Origin: Phallus indusiatus
Taxonomy: Eukaryota; Basidiomycota; Agaricomycetes; Phallales; Phallaceae
Direction: 5' to 3'
NCBI GenBank assembly: GCA_027605045.1
Contig: JAQFWX010000051.1
Coordinates: forward strand, 62,001 to 126,000
DNA length: 64,000 nt
Shown: positions 35,761 through 48,840 of the stretch, piece by piece
Numbering within the stretch: position 1 is the first letter of the stretch
Layout: each line of letters begins with the position of its first letter
Made by a program: the position numbers and the translations under genes
The notes under the pieces: model-generated
Database searches by the model: none
Told to the model about the DNA's origin: nothing
Seen by the model: the letters and a program-made list of their open reading frames with translations, nothing else

Positions 35761-36334
35761 ATGTCCTATATCCCGGACTACGATGTACGTTTTTGTGAGA
35801 TCGTTTAGGTCAAATTACATGATAATTACTAGAGCTCCAGGTGGTATATGGAAAATCGAAAACTGATAGACCATGGAGAGCTGTAACTACGGTAACTGGA
35901 GATAATGATGATGATATTAATATGGATTTCGGGGGAAGGTGCGTACGCATACTTAGGAGTCGCCCTCGTTAGTCTGCCAGTGGGCCGTCTCTTCGAATCT
36001 GTCAGTCAAGTCGATCCATCTAACTTTTATTTATCAGTTTGTTCGGATCGTTCCCGAAGAAACAAGATATAAACACGAGGCGGTGACCAAATTCGAGGTT
36101 AAAATCCAAACAATGGTGATTAAACGTTACAAGAACCTGGCTGAAGATGCCGGTGGTCCTTTTCGTTACCTCATACCGACAGTTGATGGGAGCCCCAAGA
36201 AGATTTTTCAACTGTATCTTTATAGGAGTAAAAGGCCTGCTTCAACTCCTCCCCATGGATTAGATGGAATGGCTACGGATATCAACGCAGGGAGGGGTGG
36301 TTCTTACCTGTACCTTGCCTGGAAAAGTGAATGA
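35761..36334 (+). CDS. small four-exon gene, possible MABP-like C-terminus
   Basis: Model: 35761-35784, 35835-35938, 35973-36000 and 36038-36334; 150 aa, phases consistent, stop TGA at 36332. Two of the introns (34 and 37 nt) are very short, so internal borders are tentative; the last exon of 99 codons is solid. The C-terminal half reads PFRYLIPTVDG...FQLYLYRSKRP...DINAGRGGSYLYLAWKSE. The DxNxGxGGxYxYL pattern is like the repeat end of MABP-type beta-prism domains, which occur in membrane-associated proteins. This assignment rests on one short motif. No signal peptide or membrane helix is visible. Confidence 0.5.
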
Positions 36335-39300
36335 CTTAAAGGCGAGGCGGGACATAAGCAGCGTCCAGAAGGTTAAGATAAGGATAAGAAAATTTTGCTT
36401 TGGAGATGGAAAGTAAATGTATATTTCGTTTGCAGTTTCACATTAGTACCACGAGACATTTGAACTGCTATTTCTCGAATGACGTCGTTGAAGGAAGGAG
36501 TCAAAATCAGTAAAACAATATCATTGTATAATTCTGATTGTGCATTTATTTACCTAATGGCAAAAAAGCGCAACAAGGTGTGAAGTCAACTTGAACACCA
36601 TAATTTGTCAGTTGATGTGGCTCGCCGTCATCACGGTTGACATTTAATCTACTCTATACTGATTCACAAACAGGTCAATGAAATTTCAATGCAGCAGTTG
36701 ATATAATGCCTCCAAAGATGACGCCGCTGACTGCAACTAATGTTCCAAGTTGGGACCGAAGACTCGGAGAACTCGAGTTACAGTGTTATTAGTAGTGGCA
36801 CCAAATCAGACTACATGAAGTCTTCAGAGAGAAAAAGAGCAAGACTGTCCTGATTATTTAAATATAAAACTATGTACTACACTCGCTGTTGACAGTGAAA
36901 CCTGAGCTAAACCCAGCCTGAGGGGTAATATAATACCAGTTTTTTATGTCAAGGGCCCTCTAGCAGGCTACTGAATTAAAACGTGATACATTAATACACG
37001 TGCGCGTCAGTTCATATGTAAGGCTGTGAGCTTAAGGAGGACAAAACTGTCTTTCATTCCCTTTGGATTGAAGATTGACCAAGATTACCTCAAAAGCGAA
37101 TGTAATATCTCGACTGTACTCGCTTAGGTTTTCTACTACTTCATACGCATATCTATGAAAAAGAACTCGATAACATATAAGAAGATGGTGGCACAATGAG
37201 GAAGACCTACTCTGACATTTTTACAAAAAAATCGCTCCACCAGAGCAAAAATGGGAAAATGGTGGCGTAACTTCCGGATGATTTGAGGCTCTATCTCCAT
37301 TCAGATTCTTGAAATTTCTGTGGCAACCATCAAAAGAAGCTTCTAGAAATTTCCTGAAATAATCTTTCGAAATCATAATAAAAAAGAACAAAAAAAATCA
37401 TGATGTTGCCTGACTATTTGTTTTGTTGGAATCAGCCAAATATAGACTAACATTTTTTTTATCACATCGGGGACATTTTTGGTCGCCCGTGAAGATAGGA
37501 CCCGATCACTGTAGTACGCTACATTGCGAAAGATAAGTGCATTCATGTGACGTATTACTCTTGACATCCCAAATTCATCCCAAAATTGATAGAAGATCCG
37601 GGGGAAGCGCGAATTGAACATCGTGGCGGCGGTGTTAGTGCCCTTCTCTATGATTTGTAAAAGAAAAATAACAAAACCCCCGAGTAATTGCACACAGGCA
37701 ACGAATGCCATCACCCCGTGATGAATATGCATCGGCATGAATCTATCTCGTAAAAATATGGAAATTTGGCGTTTCGGGTGCTTTATGCTTAAGCTTCATG
37801 GCTCCTTTTGGAAACACGCCTTTTCTTCCTCTGTGTATGGCAGAATTTGCACCAGAAATCGAATATGTATGAAGGAATATATAATGAAAAACCGACACGC
37901 TGATAGTTTCTCAGGACTATGAAATCATTTTAGGGCAGGACTCTATCTACTGGTGTTTGATGATATTAGTCCAAAGAAGCAGAAGCATCAATGTTGCTTT
38001 GGGGCTTGCTAATTCCAATTCATCTATTAAATATGAGCGTCCTAAGGACAGGCAATAAGGACAAGAAGTAGGGATATTTGAGAACAAAGAAGAATAACCG
38101 TGCGGATGTACCAAAAAAATTGGCCTCGTAAGCGAGTGCCCTCAGCCCTATTTGCCACGCTGACGGTTTCCCTACCCTTGACGAAGTACAAACGTTCATT
38201 TGTAATGCACAACACGAACCATTCAACCTTACATACTTCTGGATATTCATCGATCCTTATTCGTGAGATGGAAGGGAGACTATTCTTTCTTTTCCGGTGC
38301 ACGTTGGAGGATGGCCCGTGTCATCCAGATTTCTGATCTAATCCTCAAAACTATAACTAATGCCGAGCTCAGTCTTCCATATAGGCAAATTTTTCTTTTA
38401 AAAATGAAAAGCACACCTGACTCATACGTAAAAACAGACAAACACAAATACATGCAGTGCGATTTTCAGTCACAACTTTCGAGGTGGGAGTTGGACAGCC
38501 TACAAAAAATATTGGGTAGATTTTCTCAACCTACTCTAAAATTAAAATATTTGCTAAAAGGATCGCTGCTTCTTTTAGCCTTTCTTTACTACTCCTGGTT
38601 GTAAGATCCGAATCCTACGAAACATTAAAACCTGTCAAACTACGGCTATAATCATAAAAATCTCGTGAGAAAACAAAATCTACTTTCAAACATACCTGTC
38701 GAATCGGCTGCAATGTTTTAGGAGAGAGCATACGGCCCATCTCAGACGTTAGTAGAACTTTAATCCATACTTTTATGAAGGATTCCCAAGACACGATTGA
38801 TCAGATTTTCTTAGCAACCCTTACGTCCAATGAAAGCTGCCGATTAGCATTGGCCTTAGCCTGCTGGGTATATCAGTCTTCTTCAATGACAGAATCATGA
38901 TGAACCGAAAGCTAATGTTTGAGCATTTTCTCAGGCTTGTCTAATACTTGCCCGTTCAACGCAGGACTCTTTTCTCGAGAAGAACAGCTCTTTGATATAT
39001 TGTTGAAGCTGTACTGCTACTAATTCCTCTAACAAGATCTCTGCAACTAAACTCGGGCCACCCTTCCATTAATCGATTTAACATCGTTCTCTGTTACTCA
39101 AAAGTCTCTTTTCAAAACGCTCACAAGGCCAACCTTTGTCCTAATGACATTTTCTTATTTATGCTGCATAATATCCAAAGGAGAATCTCTGAGACCGTTC
39201 ACTTCTATCCTCGCCATTACATCTCGCTCTCCTTTCCCAGCTATGCTCATTTACGGGTCTACGGTTCACATGATACATCCTATCTTTATAACTTCTGCCA

Positions 39301-40260
39301 CAAACCTTCGAGGTTTGCGCGTTCACGCATCATTCCTTCCAGGTCCCAATACCGCGGAAATATGTCCTGAGCGTCGTTGATTTATAGTGGATGAATAACC
39401 AGACATTCAATACTGTCTACGTTGCTGTGCCAATCTTTCAAGTCTTTGTGGTTCCTTTGGAACTTTGCGGTTTTATACACTGCAGGGCTGCAAGACCCTA
39501 GGCATACAGTCTGATCGACGATCATGGTCAGTGGACAATTATCGATTCATCTTTCGGTAACAAAATTGCTTTTTCAATCGTCGTCGTACTCACCTCTCAA
39601 TTATCCTGCAGCAACCAATACAATTCCTTTCAACAACTTGACTTCCAAGTTAGCTAAGACACTTATCTCTTCCTGACTTCCGTTTGCCATATTAGACACG
39701 GGTTATATTTCCTCAACTTGTAAAGGCATTACACTGGAAAGAATACGAACAACGATCATCATCCATGCAACATTTCACCTTCGAGTTGTTCTATTGACAC
39801 TCGACACCGTTAAGTTATGTCTTTTACAACACAATTATTGGCTGACGTGTACACAGCCTCAGCGTGCCATAAATTTACCTGTTGGAATCAATAGGCTAGG
39901 ACGAAAAAAGCAGCGTTTCGAAATGAATTCCTTTACGACAATCATCTTCCATCATTTCCTTATCTTCTCTCTGTCAGACCTTTCAATTGGCGTGCCGACT
40001 ACTAGCTGCTAGTAGATATCTAGGACCATGTCTCTCGTACAAGCCCCACAGTCTGAGTCACTTTCCAATTCCTTTTAAATTAATAATGAATTATTTCATG
40101 TGTTTCGAATGGCATAATGCTTTATATTCTGCGGCGCATTCCTAGAGTATTATACATATGTAAATCCGGCGAAGGAAGTAGCTTGCGGTTGCTGAATCCA
40201 CAGCTCTTTCTATTGTTTTATAAAAGTAGCGAAAAAAATGGAGAGTAAACAATATAGCAC
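36335..40260. other. gene-poor region, part 1
   Basis: No gene could be supported. Open stretches at 37373-37738 (minus, 121 aa, one hydrophobic N-terminal segment) and 38263-38604 (plus, 113 aa) lack motifs. At about 38176-38265 the plus strand also reads VQTFICNAQHEPFNLTYFW, which looks like old coding sequence before a possible donor. 38760-38900 reads MKDSQDTIDQIFLATLTSNE between stops. These are best treated as decayed coding fragments. Confidence 0.4.
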
Positions 40261-40640
40261 TCTATGGTTCCTTACCCGTCAGAACTAAAGCGATGAAGTA
40301 CCTCTTCGAATTCGTCAACAAAACGAAACGATTCGAAACACCATACGGAACCTTTGACGAACCCAAGACAACCAACCGGGGCAAGAACTCGAAGAGGAAG
40401 AGGAACCCAAACGCGATGTAATGGCCACACTCATAATCATAACCCGGAGAACCGCCAACGAGAAACAAGCAAGAAGAAGAAATAGACGGAGACGACAGAC
40501 TTTTCAGGCTATCAGGACAAAACACAGAGACCTAAGCGGCAAAGAAGAACACGAAGGAGGAAAAGTCTCAAAACATAGGGCCAGGCCCTTCGAGACTCAT
40601 AGGATCCACACACACACACACACACACCCGTCAGAACTAT
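40261..40640 (+). pseudogene. decayed basic coding fragment
   Basis: From 40290 the plus strand reads MKYLFEFVNKTKRFETPYGT and continues with Lys/Arg-rich text to a stop near 40422; a shifted frame continues with RRTANEKQARRRNRRRR. The composition resembles a retroelement gag-like or nucleic-acid-binding remnant. It runs into a CA microsatellite. The assignment is weak. Confidence 0.3.
40573..40628 (+). repeat. short dispersed repeat ending in a (CA)n microsatellite
   Basis: CATAGGGCCAGGCCCTTC-type text is followed by (CA)10-11 at 40607-40628. A related copy is on the minus strand at 42540-42593. Both read CATAGGGC..GGCCCT...GACT.AT..GGAT(C/T)CACACACAC. Confidence 0.55.
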
Positions 40641-42539
40641 GTTGCTAATACATAGTCCCTCATCATCCACGGTCCACAGCCGTTAGTACTGGTACATTTT
40701 TTAGAATATGTGGTGGGTTTGCCGATGGATGGAGGACTTTAACCTCGACATTTGATGATTGTATTCCCTTTTTATATGATAGCTATCATGCCACCAAGAG
40801 AAAAGGGAGATGACTTACATACCTGAGAGACGTTTAACCAAGTGCTTGTTTCAGCCTCCCCGTCATCGATCACCCGTACTAAAGCCAGTCCCGATTATGT
40901 ATCAGCTGTTACCTCTTGCAACGTAACCAATGGTGGAGTAGTAGGCGGTGCAGTCAGTTCACAGGCCTTTCAAGAGAAGAGTGGGAGACTATATTGTAGT
41001 TTTAACGACTCCGTATATCATTCAGACTGTACCTGAGTTCATCGCGGTGACCTTAGCAAGTTGGGTTCCCAATGAAAACAGTGGCTATGCCTTCCATCAC
41101 CCTTTCCAAACCTCATTCATCCATCCCATGGAGACCTATCATTGATCAAGGATCATTGTAAGGAGTCCGTCTTGAAGGGTCTAATCGACTAAGCTTGGTG
41201 TAGTAGACCGTCCAAATGCATATTATGGAGTATCGCAAAACGCCTGTGAAATAAGCTATGCGTTGATTGGTGTCACAGAACGTATACCGGACTTACGAGC
41301 TACGAAGCTAATGCCTAAGGAGGCTTGATAAAACTCCAGCACAAGAGCAAAGGAAGAAGATTATCATGTGAGATAGAAGGACACACAAATAACGGCTGGC
41401 GTGGTATGAATGAGAAGGAAAAATGTGTGAAGTACATGATGAAAAGAAGGGAGGAAAAGCAAAAAAAGGATATATAATGTGAAGACATGGTCGCTATTTC
41501 TGGATGTCTTAATTGCGCTGCAAGAAATGGTTCTCTAGTAGATTGGATCAAGATTCATCGATTCATGATTCCGAAGCTTGCCCGTACCAAGTTTAAAGAG
41601 CCGTTATTTCGTAGTTTGGCGTTCGTAGAAAATCAACTGTTCAAGCTCTCAGTAAATATATACAGCTCAAGCTACTGGGTGAAAACCAACCTATGAGTAT
41701 TATCTCCGTATCCCATTTTGCTTTAACTCTGTGGGCGTGTATAACACTGTTTGAAGCATAATAGAGCAAACTCACTTCATAATTTTAGGTTTTCGCAGCA
41801 CAACTGATATCGCCCTTCTCTTCAAGACTCATTCTAGTGACCGCCTTTGGACAACGATATTTTCAGCATTGATCAAGCTTTCATTCAAAACGTCGCGTTC
41901 ACTGATACGTTTTAGTTTTCTAGGATGGGAAATCCTGACATGGACATACATTATAATCACTGATTGAGAAAATTTTGATAATTTTGGTAAAATCGGCTAC
42001 ATGTCTCATGACAGCCCCAAATCGCAATCTGGATAAAAGCTGGTCAATCCGAAAATTATGGAGAAAATAGAGGAAAAAGCATACCTCTTATTTTTGCCTT
42101 ATGCATTCGCTTCAGAGCGACGAAAGATGTCGTTGTCAGGTTTGGATTTGAGATTCCGGCAACTTACGCGGCGTTACGCTCAAGTTACGCTCCGAAACTT
42201 TTGGCTTGCTCAGTGACATCACTAACATGTACAGACACGTATCAAGCTATTCCCTGCTGACGCGTGAAAAAAAGGGATCTTGCAACTTTGCGTGGTAACC
42301 CTTGTAACAGCATCATTATCTCTCGTATGACATTATGGAATCAGTTTTACACTAGCCGGATTGTGACATACCTCAAACGGTTTTCGCGACAAATCCAGCG
42401 ACGCCTTCTTTCCCCTTCGAAGCTCCAGTTCCATGAGATGTGTCAACAACGGACATAAATCCTCTCAATTTCAACCCGAAATCTGATTATGATCTGGTTC
42501 CCCATGACAACTGCCGAAACCGAGATGAGAAGACAAAGA
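40641..42539. other. gene-poor region, part 2
   Basis: No supported gene. Open stretches such as 40842-41145 and 41487-41696 have no motif and no obvious splice partner. I see no RNA gene. Confidence 0.4.
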
Positions 42540-42593
42540 GGTTTGTGTGTGTGTGAATCCGGATTAGTCCCTGAGGGCCGAGCCCTATGGAAG
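42540..42593 (-). repeat. second copy of the CA-tailed dispersed repeat
   Basis: On the minus strand it reads CCATAGGGCTCGGCCCTCAG and ends in CACACACACACA, matching 40573-40628 at roughly four positions in five. Confidence 0.5.
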
Positions 42594-43390
42594 ACAAAGG
42601 TATGGATGTGTGTTTGCTATGAAACCATAATCTTAATATGTTTTTACATATAGCCGAGAGTCGTGGAAAATCAATTCTGTGCATTGGGATTTGGATATCA
42701 TAGGTCTCACGTCGAAAGACTAACGAAGCAATAGGGACTGGTTCGATAGTTGTACCCTCAATGTGCCCTCATACCATGCACGAACATCTCATTTACCGGG
42801 AAATTTGCTGATTGACATCCCAAGCGAATTCAAGTAAGATTTAGAACCGATGACAGCATCTTGATGAACCTAAACTTTAACAATCTAGTGGGTTCTCAGG
42901 CCTCAGGCTTGTCGGATTATTTTTCTCATCCAGCAAACCATGGCTTTCGATTAGAAATCATCCTACAAATGTTCCCCATCTGCAAATCGTGCTTGTTATT
43001 CACAGACTATCTTTGACATCCGGATTCATCTATGATAATTTTAGTTACTAATCCAATATCCCAACCCTACCACTTTGTCGACTAGCCTCAGAAAAGGGAG
43101 TGCCTTTCTTTAAACATATGGCGTACTCGTTATCATCTTGCGCTGATAGTTGAAGCTTGAAGCTTGAAGGCCCGCGAAATCCGACCCCGACCGCCAGAAT
43201 TCCATTGGTGTCACCTGGTTTATATTCGCACGTCTCCATCCTTACTTCCATCCTCTCTTTTTCTCTCCTCACTTTACATATCACTTTATGGCGCTGTACC
43301 ATTTCCTGTCTCTAGAGTCCTGGGTCTAACTTTAAACAAGCCACCAAGGACTAAGAAATCTTCCGCAAAGCAACCTTCTTGAGATCCTGA
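42594..43390. other. gene-poor region, part 3
   Basis: No supported gene. A small tandem AGCTTGAAGCTTGAAG motif lies near 43153-43168. Confidence 0.4.
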
Positions 43391-45570
43391 ATGACGGTCA
43401 GCGTCAGAGAAGTTGGTTGTCTTCACCTCAGACTCATTACTAAGGTTTATTTTAGACGGTATAACAACATCAACCCCCCGGGAATGGTAGATAAGAAACA
43501 AAAATTGTTAAGGGATGTTCCTGTGAGTTTTTTTGTCCCATTCTTTCAGCGAGATTGGCGTCCACAACCGTATACATTACAGCACTGACGAGATCTAGAA
43601 GAGCATCGTCAAGACCCTGGCATCCGTCTGCTTAAGGAAATTGAAGATGCAGCCGATTGCGTTTCCATACTAATGAAGCTGGTGGCGGCCAAAAGAATTT
43701 AACACGGCGACCTTCACCAAGCTGTGGTCGTTCGACCAGCATTCAAGCTTAAAACAAACCCACCCTGACCTCTGTACTTCATAGTAAAAGAAGTCTTATC
43801 CTCGATTATTGGAAGCATCTTTACGAACGAAGACTACTATAGAATCCCATGGGTACGGTCCGACGAGTAATAGTTCATTGTCTTCCGCACTGTAGCAAGT
43901 ACTTCGTTATTCCAAAGAAGACCTATCGATTCCGTGTTTGAGAACGAAGCAGTATAATACATATCTATACACTGTCCTTTCTGGACCGATCTCGACAACA
44001 AAAAATGCGACGGTAGGGATCTCTTCTATATATTGTGAAAACATCGTTTCATTCACAGATGTCAGTAGCATCTCCACCTTGTCAACAGCTTGAGACGAGA
44101 ACATTACATCACTATCTTTATCCATGTCGTTCACTCAAGCTGTTGCTGAGCGCACCTTCTACATTCCCCCAAACTTTTGCCAGTACCTCAACGCTTCAGC
44201 AATTGGGCTGACTCCTGCGATTCACAGAGTACGAGCACCCCGACTTATTCAAAATGCACATGCGATATAAAGCAGTAGGTGAAGCGATTGTCAAAACTGT
44301 AACGGCGTTTACTCAATACTACTCAGCTGTCAGCGCTCGTTCTTCTGGAGCGATACATACCAAGCGGCATGCATGATTATTTTTATCTTTGTGACTTCAG
44401 AGCTGAAGAACGGTTTTGAACTCGATTAGAATAAAGCAAATAGAATTTATATTTGAAAAATGTCTGAGATTAAACATAAAGCTTGTATTTGGTCGTGTGA
44501 TTACAATACGGTGGTTTCTTCGCCTCTTCGCATTCACCGGTGAGAAATGTCCGAATAAGCTATATATATACACCTCCACCTCAAAGCGCTGAACATGCTT
44601 TCTCCCAGAACCTGAAGAAAGGCAGCTAACACGTATAAAGTCATGTCTGTCGATTAGAGATCCCTATTTTGCTGACCGTTTGCCAAACTCACAGCTTTTT
44701 GGCGTCGTCATACCGGACCCAAAACCACTAGAGCTCCAAGCCAACTATAAACGACGAAGAGAAGTCAATGAACAAACGATAGTGACAAAGATAGCCGACA
44801 ACGACATACCTAAGATGAATGGGATAAAGAATTGCTCAAGCCTTTAAGTGGATTGAAAGTGAGTTTTCCGCTTTCCCTATGATACGTGCATAACCTTACG
44901 CTTTTCACGAGCCTGAGTAAACGACCATGATCAATTCATCGTCGTCCACCTTGACATGCTTTGTTGTCCACGGCTGATCAGACCGAAAGACGTCTTTCGA
45001 CTTCTCCTATCACCGTCCCAGCCAAGGACGACCTTCGCACCAACCTGACGTTGTATCCAATGAAGATTCTCCATGTTTTAAAGTTTACCCTGAGCCAGTC
45101 GACTTTGTCAGAGATGTCTAAAGTGAGGAGGAAATCGACGAATTAACCATGGATAAAAGATCGAATAAAGAAAGGTATCACCCACCGGAATTAAAAGTTG
45201 TCGACGAAGTCCAGGAACCTTATACACGAGTCGTCCTCAAGCATCAAAGACGCATTATCAACTTGAAGCGTCATATTGGTGTGATAAATCCTCCAACGAA
45301 AGATTACCCCCTAGAGTCCGGCCTTGCAAAATGACATTAGAAGTTATTAGTTTGCACCTATCGGAGACTTACAGCTGTCTGTTTATCTCTCTAGACGTGT
45401 CCGACAATAGCGCCAGAAACCAAAGGTGGGTATTGAAAGTCTTAGTGTCCTCAAGGTTAACCCAGGTAGGAAGTATTACCGCTAGTGTTTTGCTGGCCTC
45501 AAGAGTTTGTTTCCTCCCACCAGTGGACGTAGTCCAAACGAGCCGCGTTATTTCCCAGTCCCAAGGTTGA
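43391..45570 (+). pseudogene. string of broken coding fragments
   Basis: Several plus-strand stretches read as protein but are interrupted. 43391-43588 ends with RDWRPQPYTLQH then a TGA, after which the same frame continues RDLEEHRQDPGIRLLKE and EDAADCVSILMKLVAAKRI to a stop near 43700. 44660-44848 reads DPYFADRLPNSQLFGVV and PKPLELQANYKRRREVNEQ. 45149-45334 reads LKVVDEVQEPYTRVVLKHQR. I do not recognise the family or know whether these belong to one gene. They could be a decayed gene or a dead mobile element. Confidence 0.35.
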
Positions 45571-48500
45571 AAGGACGATCACGTCCAAAGTTGCGCACAT
45601 TGCATTGAGCTTTCAAGTGTAATGGACACACGTTGCAACACAATGGCATGTAATCAACGACGGCCGAGAAATAACGAGCGGTCTTGTTTGTTAATGAGAG
45701 AGAAAAGATGAGTAAGAAAGCATAAAATCATGAAAGGAGCTGAACTCACGCAGTTAATGGAGGAGAGAAGAGGTCATTGTGACGGTGCATCGTTCTTCCA
45801 ATATCTATTCAAGTTTTGAGATAAATGGGAAGAAGTAAACGACACTAGAAATTGCATAAGTCATAACTTAAAGGCAAAATCATAAGGCAGGAAATTTAAA
45901 GGAGTGTTCGAAGGCTTCGATAAGCTTAACCCAAAGAAGGAAAGAAGACTACAAAGGGACATGATAGTAGAAGAAAACCAAACTCGTGATATGATGAAAA
46001 AAGACCGGTGTAGAATGAAAAAAAAAGAACTAAGTGTACTAACCTTGGTTCAGGATAGTGAAGGCGCAACCTTGAAATGTTGGTCCACACCTTGTTCTCT
46101 GCCATGACTCAGAAGATCTTAAGCAATGCGGTTCAAGTTGATATATTCTGGCCGACCTAGACAGAGAAATAACGAAGGTTATTAAAGCATCGAACGTGTG
46201 AATGCCCAAGTAGCCTTGTGGCACGCTCACGTACAGATAAGTTCGACGCCGGTGATGTATGTAGTAGTTTAAAATAGCGTGCCCTTAGGAAAGCTCCATT
46301 AGTAAAGACACGGATGAAAGGAAGAAAGAAGGAAATTAAAATTGGCAGGTCCGAGAAAGTGTGGAGAAAAGAGGATAGTTTGAATCATAAAAACGATGGA
46401 GCAAGATATATTCGAGAAAGGGCATCATAGCAGTGATATCAAAGAACGTGAAAAGGGGACCGTATGAACAAATTACGCACTGTTAGACTGTCTGAACACG
46501 TATAAAGCCTGTTGCTGGTCTTGTTCCCAATCTTTTTTGAAAGTGACAATAGTTTTTTCCTGAGCAGCAGCCTAGCTTGGACGCTTGGGTGTTAGGGCTT
46601 GATCATTGGATACGTGGCGTGCTGACAATGAAACCATGCTGACGAAATAGTGTGTTGTGCGTAATTTGAAGCGTAGTTATGTTGAAGGATTATAGGGATT
46701 GGAGGACGTCGAAGAAAAAGAGGAAGAAAAGGGGGTTGAAATCTCGATACTCGACCATTAGGCTAGCCCTCAAAATTTCAGAGACTTAGCGGACTTAAAC
46801 ACACCTGAAGCGTTAATATTCTTGCATTCTGTCGCAGGCCATGGTGTTCCCGAAGTAGCCAAAGCCTGAAAAGTTACTGAATAATGTGTTCTGGGATGTC
46901 GAAACTCGAAAACGTACCGCCACCCGTACTTTCCTTCATTTTTTCAACGTTTCCGGATCAAACACTTGTGGCGATCACGTCTACCTTCTGATCCTACATA
47001 TGTTTCAGATCATTCAAGAATAACAGTGAAACTAGAATAGACAAACGGGAGCAGTGCCACAAGCCACAGGATCTGTGGGCATCCTTCCAACAGTTCACTC
47101 TTCTGTAACTTGAACCTCCCAGGTCAAGTAAAGCTGACGTTTCTCCGCGCATATTCTTGGAGCCCTTAGAGCCCAATTCGTGTGTGAAATTTACTAGAAA
47201 AAAAAATTGCTGCAGCTATGAAGAAGGATAATTAACACAAGAACATAGGAAGTGGGAATAGATGCCATACGTAGATTGACACAGCTGAAACATTTTCCAA
47301 GGAGAAAAGAGAACAAGAGGTGATATGAAAGAGATCCAAAAGGAATATTTGAAGACATAAGCTTTGGATTCTGGGGGGAGGGCCAAAAGGGAGAGCGATG
47401 GAAGTTACAGATGTCAATTTGGTTCCGGATCGTTAACAACAAAGAAGCAGATGAAGAAGGTGTCAATTCAGATTTGTGCTGTGCTGGGAGGAAGCTGTGC
47501 GAGCCCATGGGAACACTTGAGCGACACCAGCAGCATATCCGGCGATGGAGAATCAGAGTATCCCAAATATTCGAACAAACCAAACTCGTTTTGCGATAGC
47601 TCGAAATCAAGGGGAAAGAGGAAACCTTACACGGCGTCTAATAATGGCGGTGACCACTCAATAATGTTGATGAGGTGCTCATTCCCAATGTGGGAATACC
47701 ATGCATCGCAAATTCGCTATTGGCTTGTGTCAGAACCGCAACAAAGGTCTAAAGGGAGATTCTTGTCAATGAAGGGAACTTAGATTTTGCAAAGGAAGCG
47801 GCGTATGTTTCTTGTTTTCTGTCATAGTAGATCTGTCGAAGCTGAAGACGCGAAGCTTGGATTAATGCCATTGAGCTGCCAGGTATGCTTTTGAGTACGT
47901 TCTCTTGTTCTCTTGTTCTTTTGTTTTCTTCGAAGTTCTGATATATTTAGATAGCCAATAGCTGTACATCGTACGCTCTGATGTTATGTTGTTGACCAGA
48001 AGATGTAACAAAAATAACAACGTTACTGTTTACAAATGCGGCGAACAACGCACGTGACTTTTTTGCACCGGATCCGCGCGACACCATCTATTCTCAATTC
48101 GATACAATCTTTGAGGTTTCCGCAAATTCTGAAGAGAACTATTTTCTGGGACTCGAAACATGAAGAACGTTGACGTTGAACGCTTATGATGCAAGGACGT
48201 GTTAGAACTACAAACAACGGCCGACCTTCATTAGATAACAGCATGGCACGTTCCAGTTATCATTACGGTAATTATATCCTTAATTCGTTGAGTTAAGGGT
48301 TTATCCAGCAGTAATTTTCTCCAGATCTCAAAGATCTTAACGTTGAAGAAGGGTTTCGGCTCGGATGATTCCTAGGTCGCCCCGAATGACGACGGGTTAC
48401 GTTGAGTACACTCATGAGATTCTGGACGAAGTCCGCGTGTTTTTGTCAGGTATCGTATATCCTTTATAATAACCGGTTCTATCCTACGGGCGGGAATGGA

Positions 48501-48840
48501 TATACTACATGAGAAAAAGAATACGCGCCACGCGCCACCTTCGAATTACATCAAAAAATTTCGTCGCAGGATCCCGAGCGAAATGGGCGGGGCAGCGGCG
48601 GCCTCCCTTTCTAACCATTTTCGGGTTTATTTTGGCTGAACATTGTACATATATATACAAGCATAAGAAGCATGTGATAGCGCCGGTGTCAAGTGGAACA
48701 CGCGTACCTGTCATGTGAAAAAAAACATGGGGCGCCATCGAGTCAGGCATTGTGCGGTGCCATCGGTTTGGCGTCTATTGGAAGTGAACGAGGCGCAGTT
48801 TGATAGCCGATGGAGCGCTGGCCAATAATATCGGTTTGAT
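45571..48840. other. gene-poor region, part 4
   Basis: No supported gene. 47364-47783 (plus, 139 aa) is the longest open stretch and has no motif; it overlaps an open stretch on the other strand (47194-47610), so neither is persuasive. A TTCTCTTGTTCTCTTGTTCTTTTGTT run lies near 47900. Confidence 0.4.

Noticed and set aside
47194..47783. Overlapping open frames of about 140 aa on both strands
   Set aside because: Mutual overlap, no motif and no splice partners; most likely chance.
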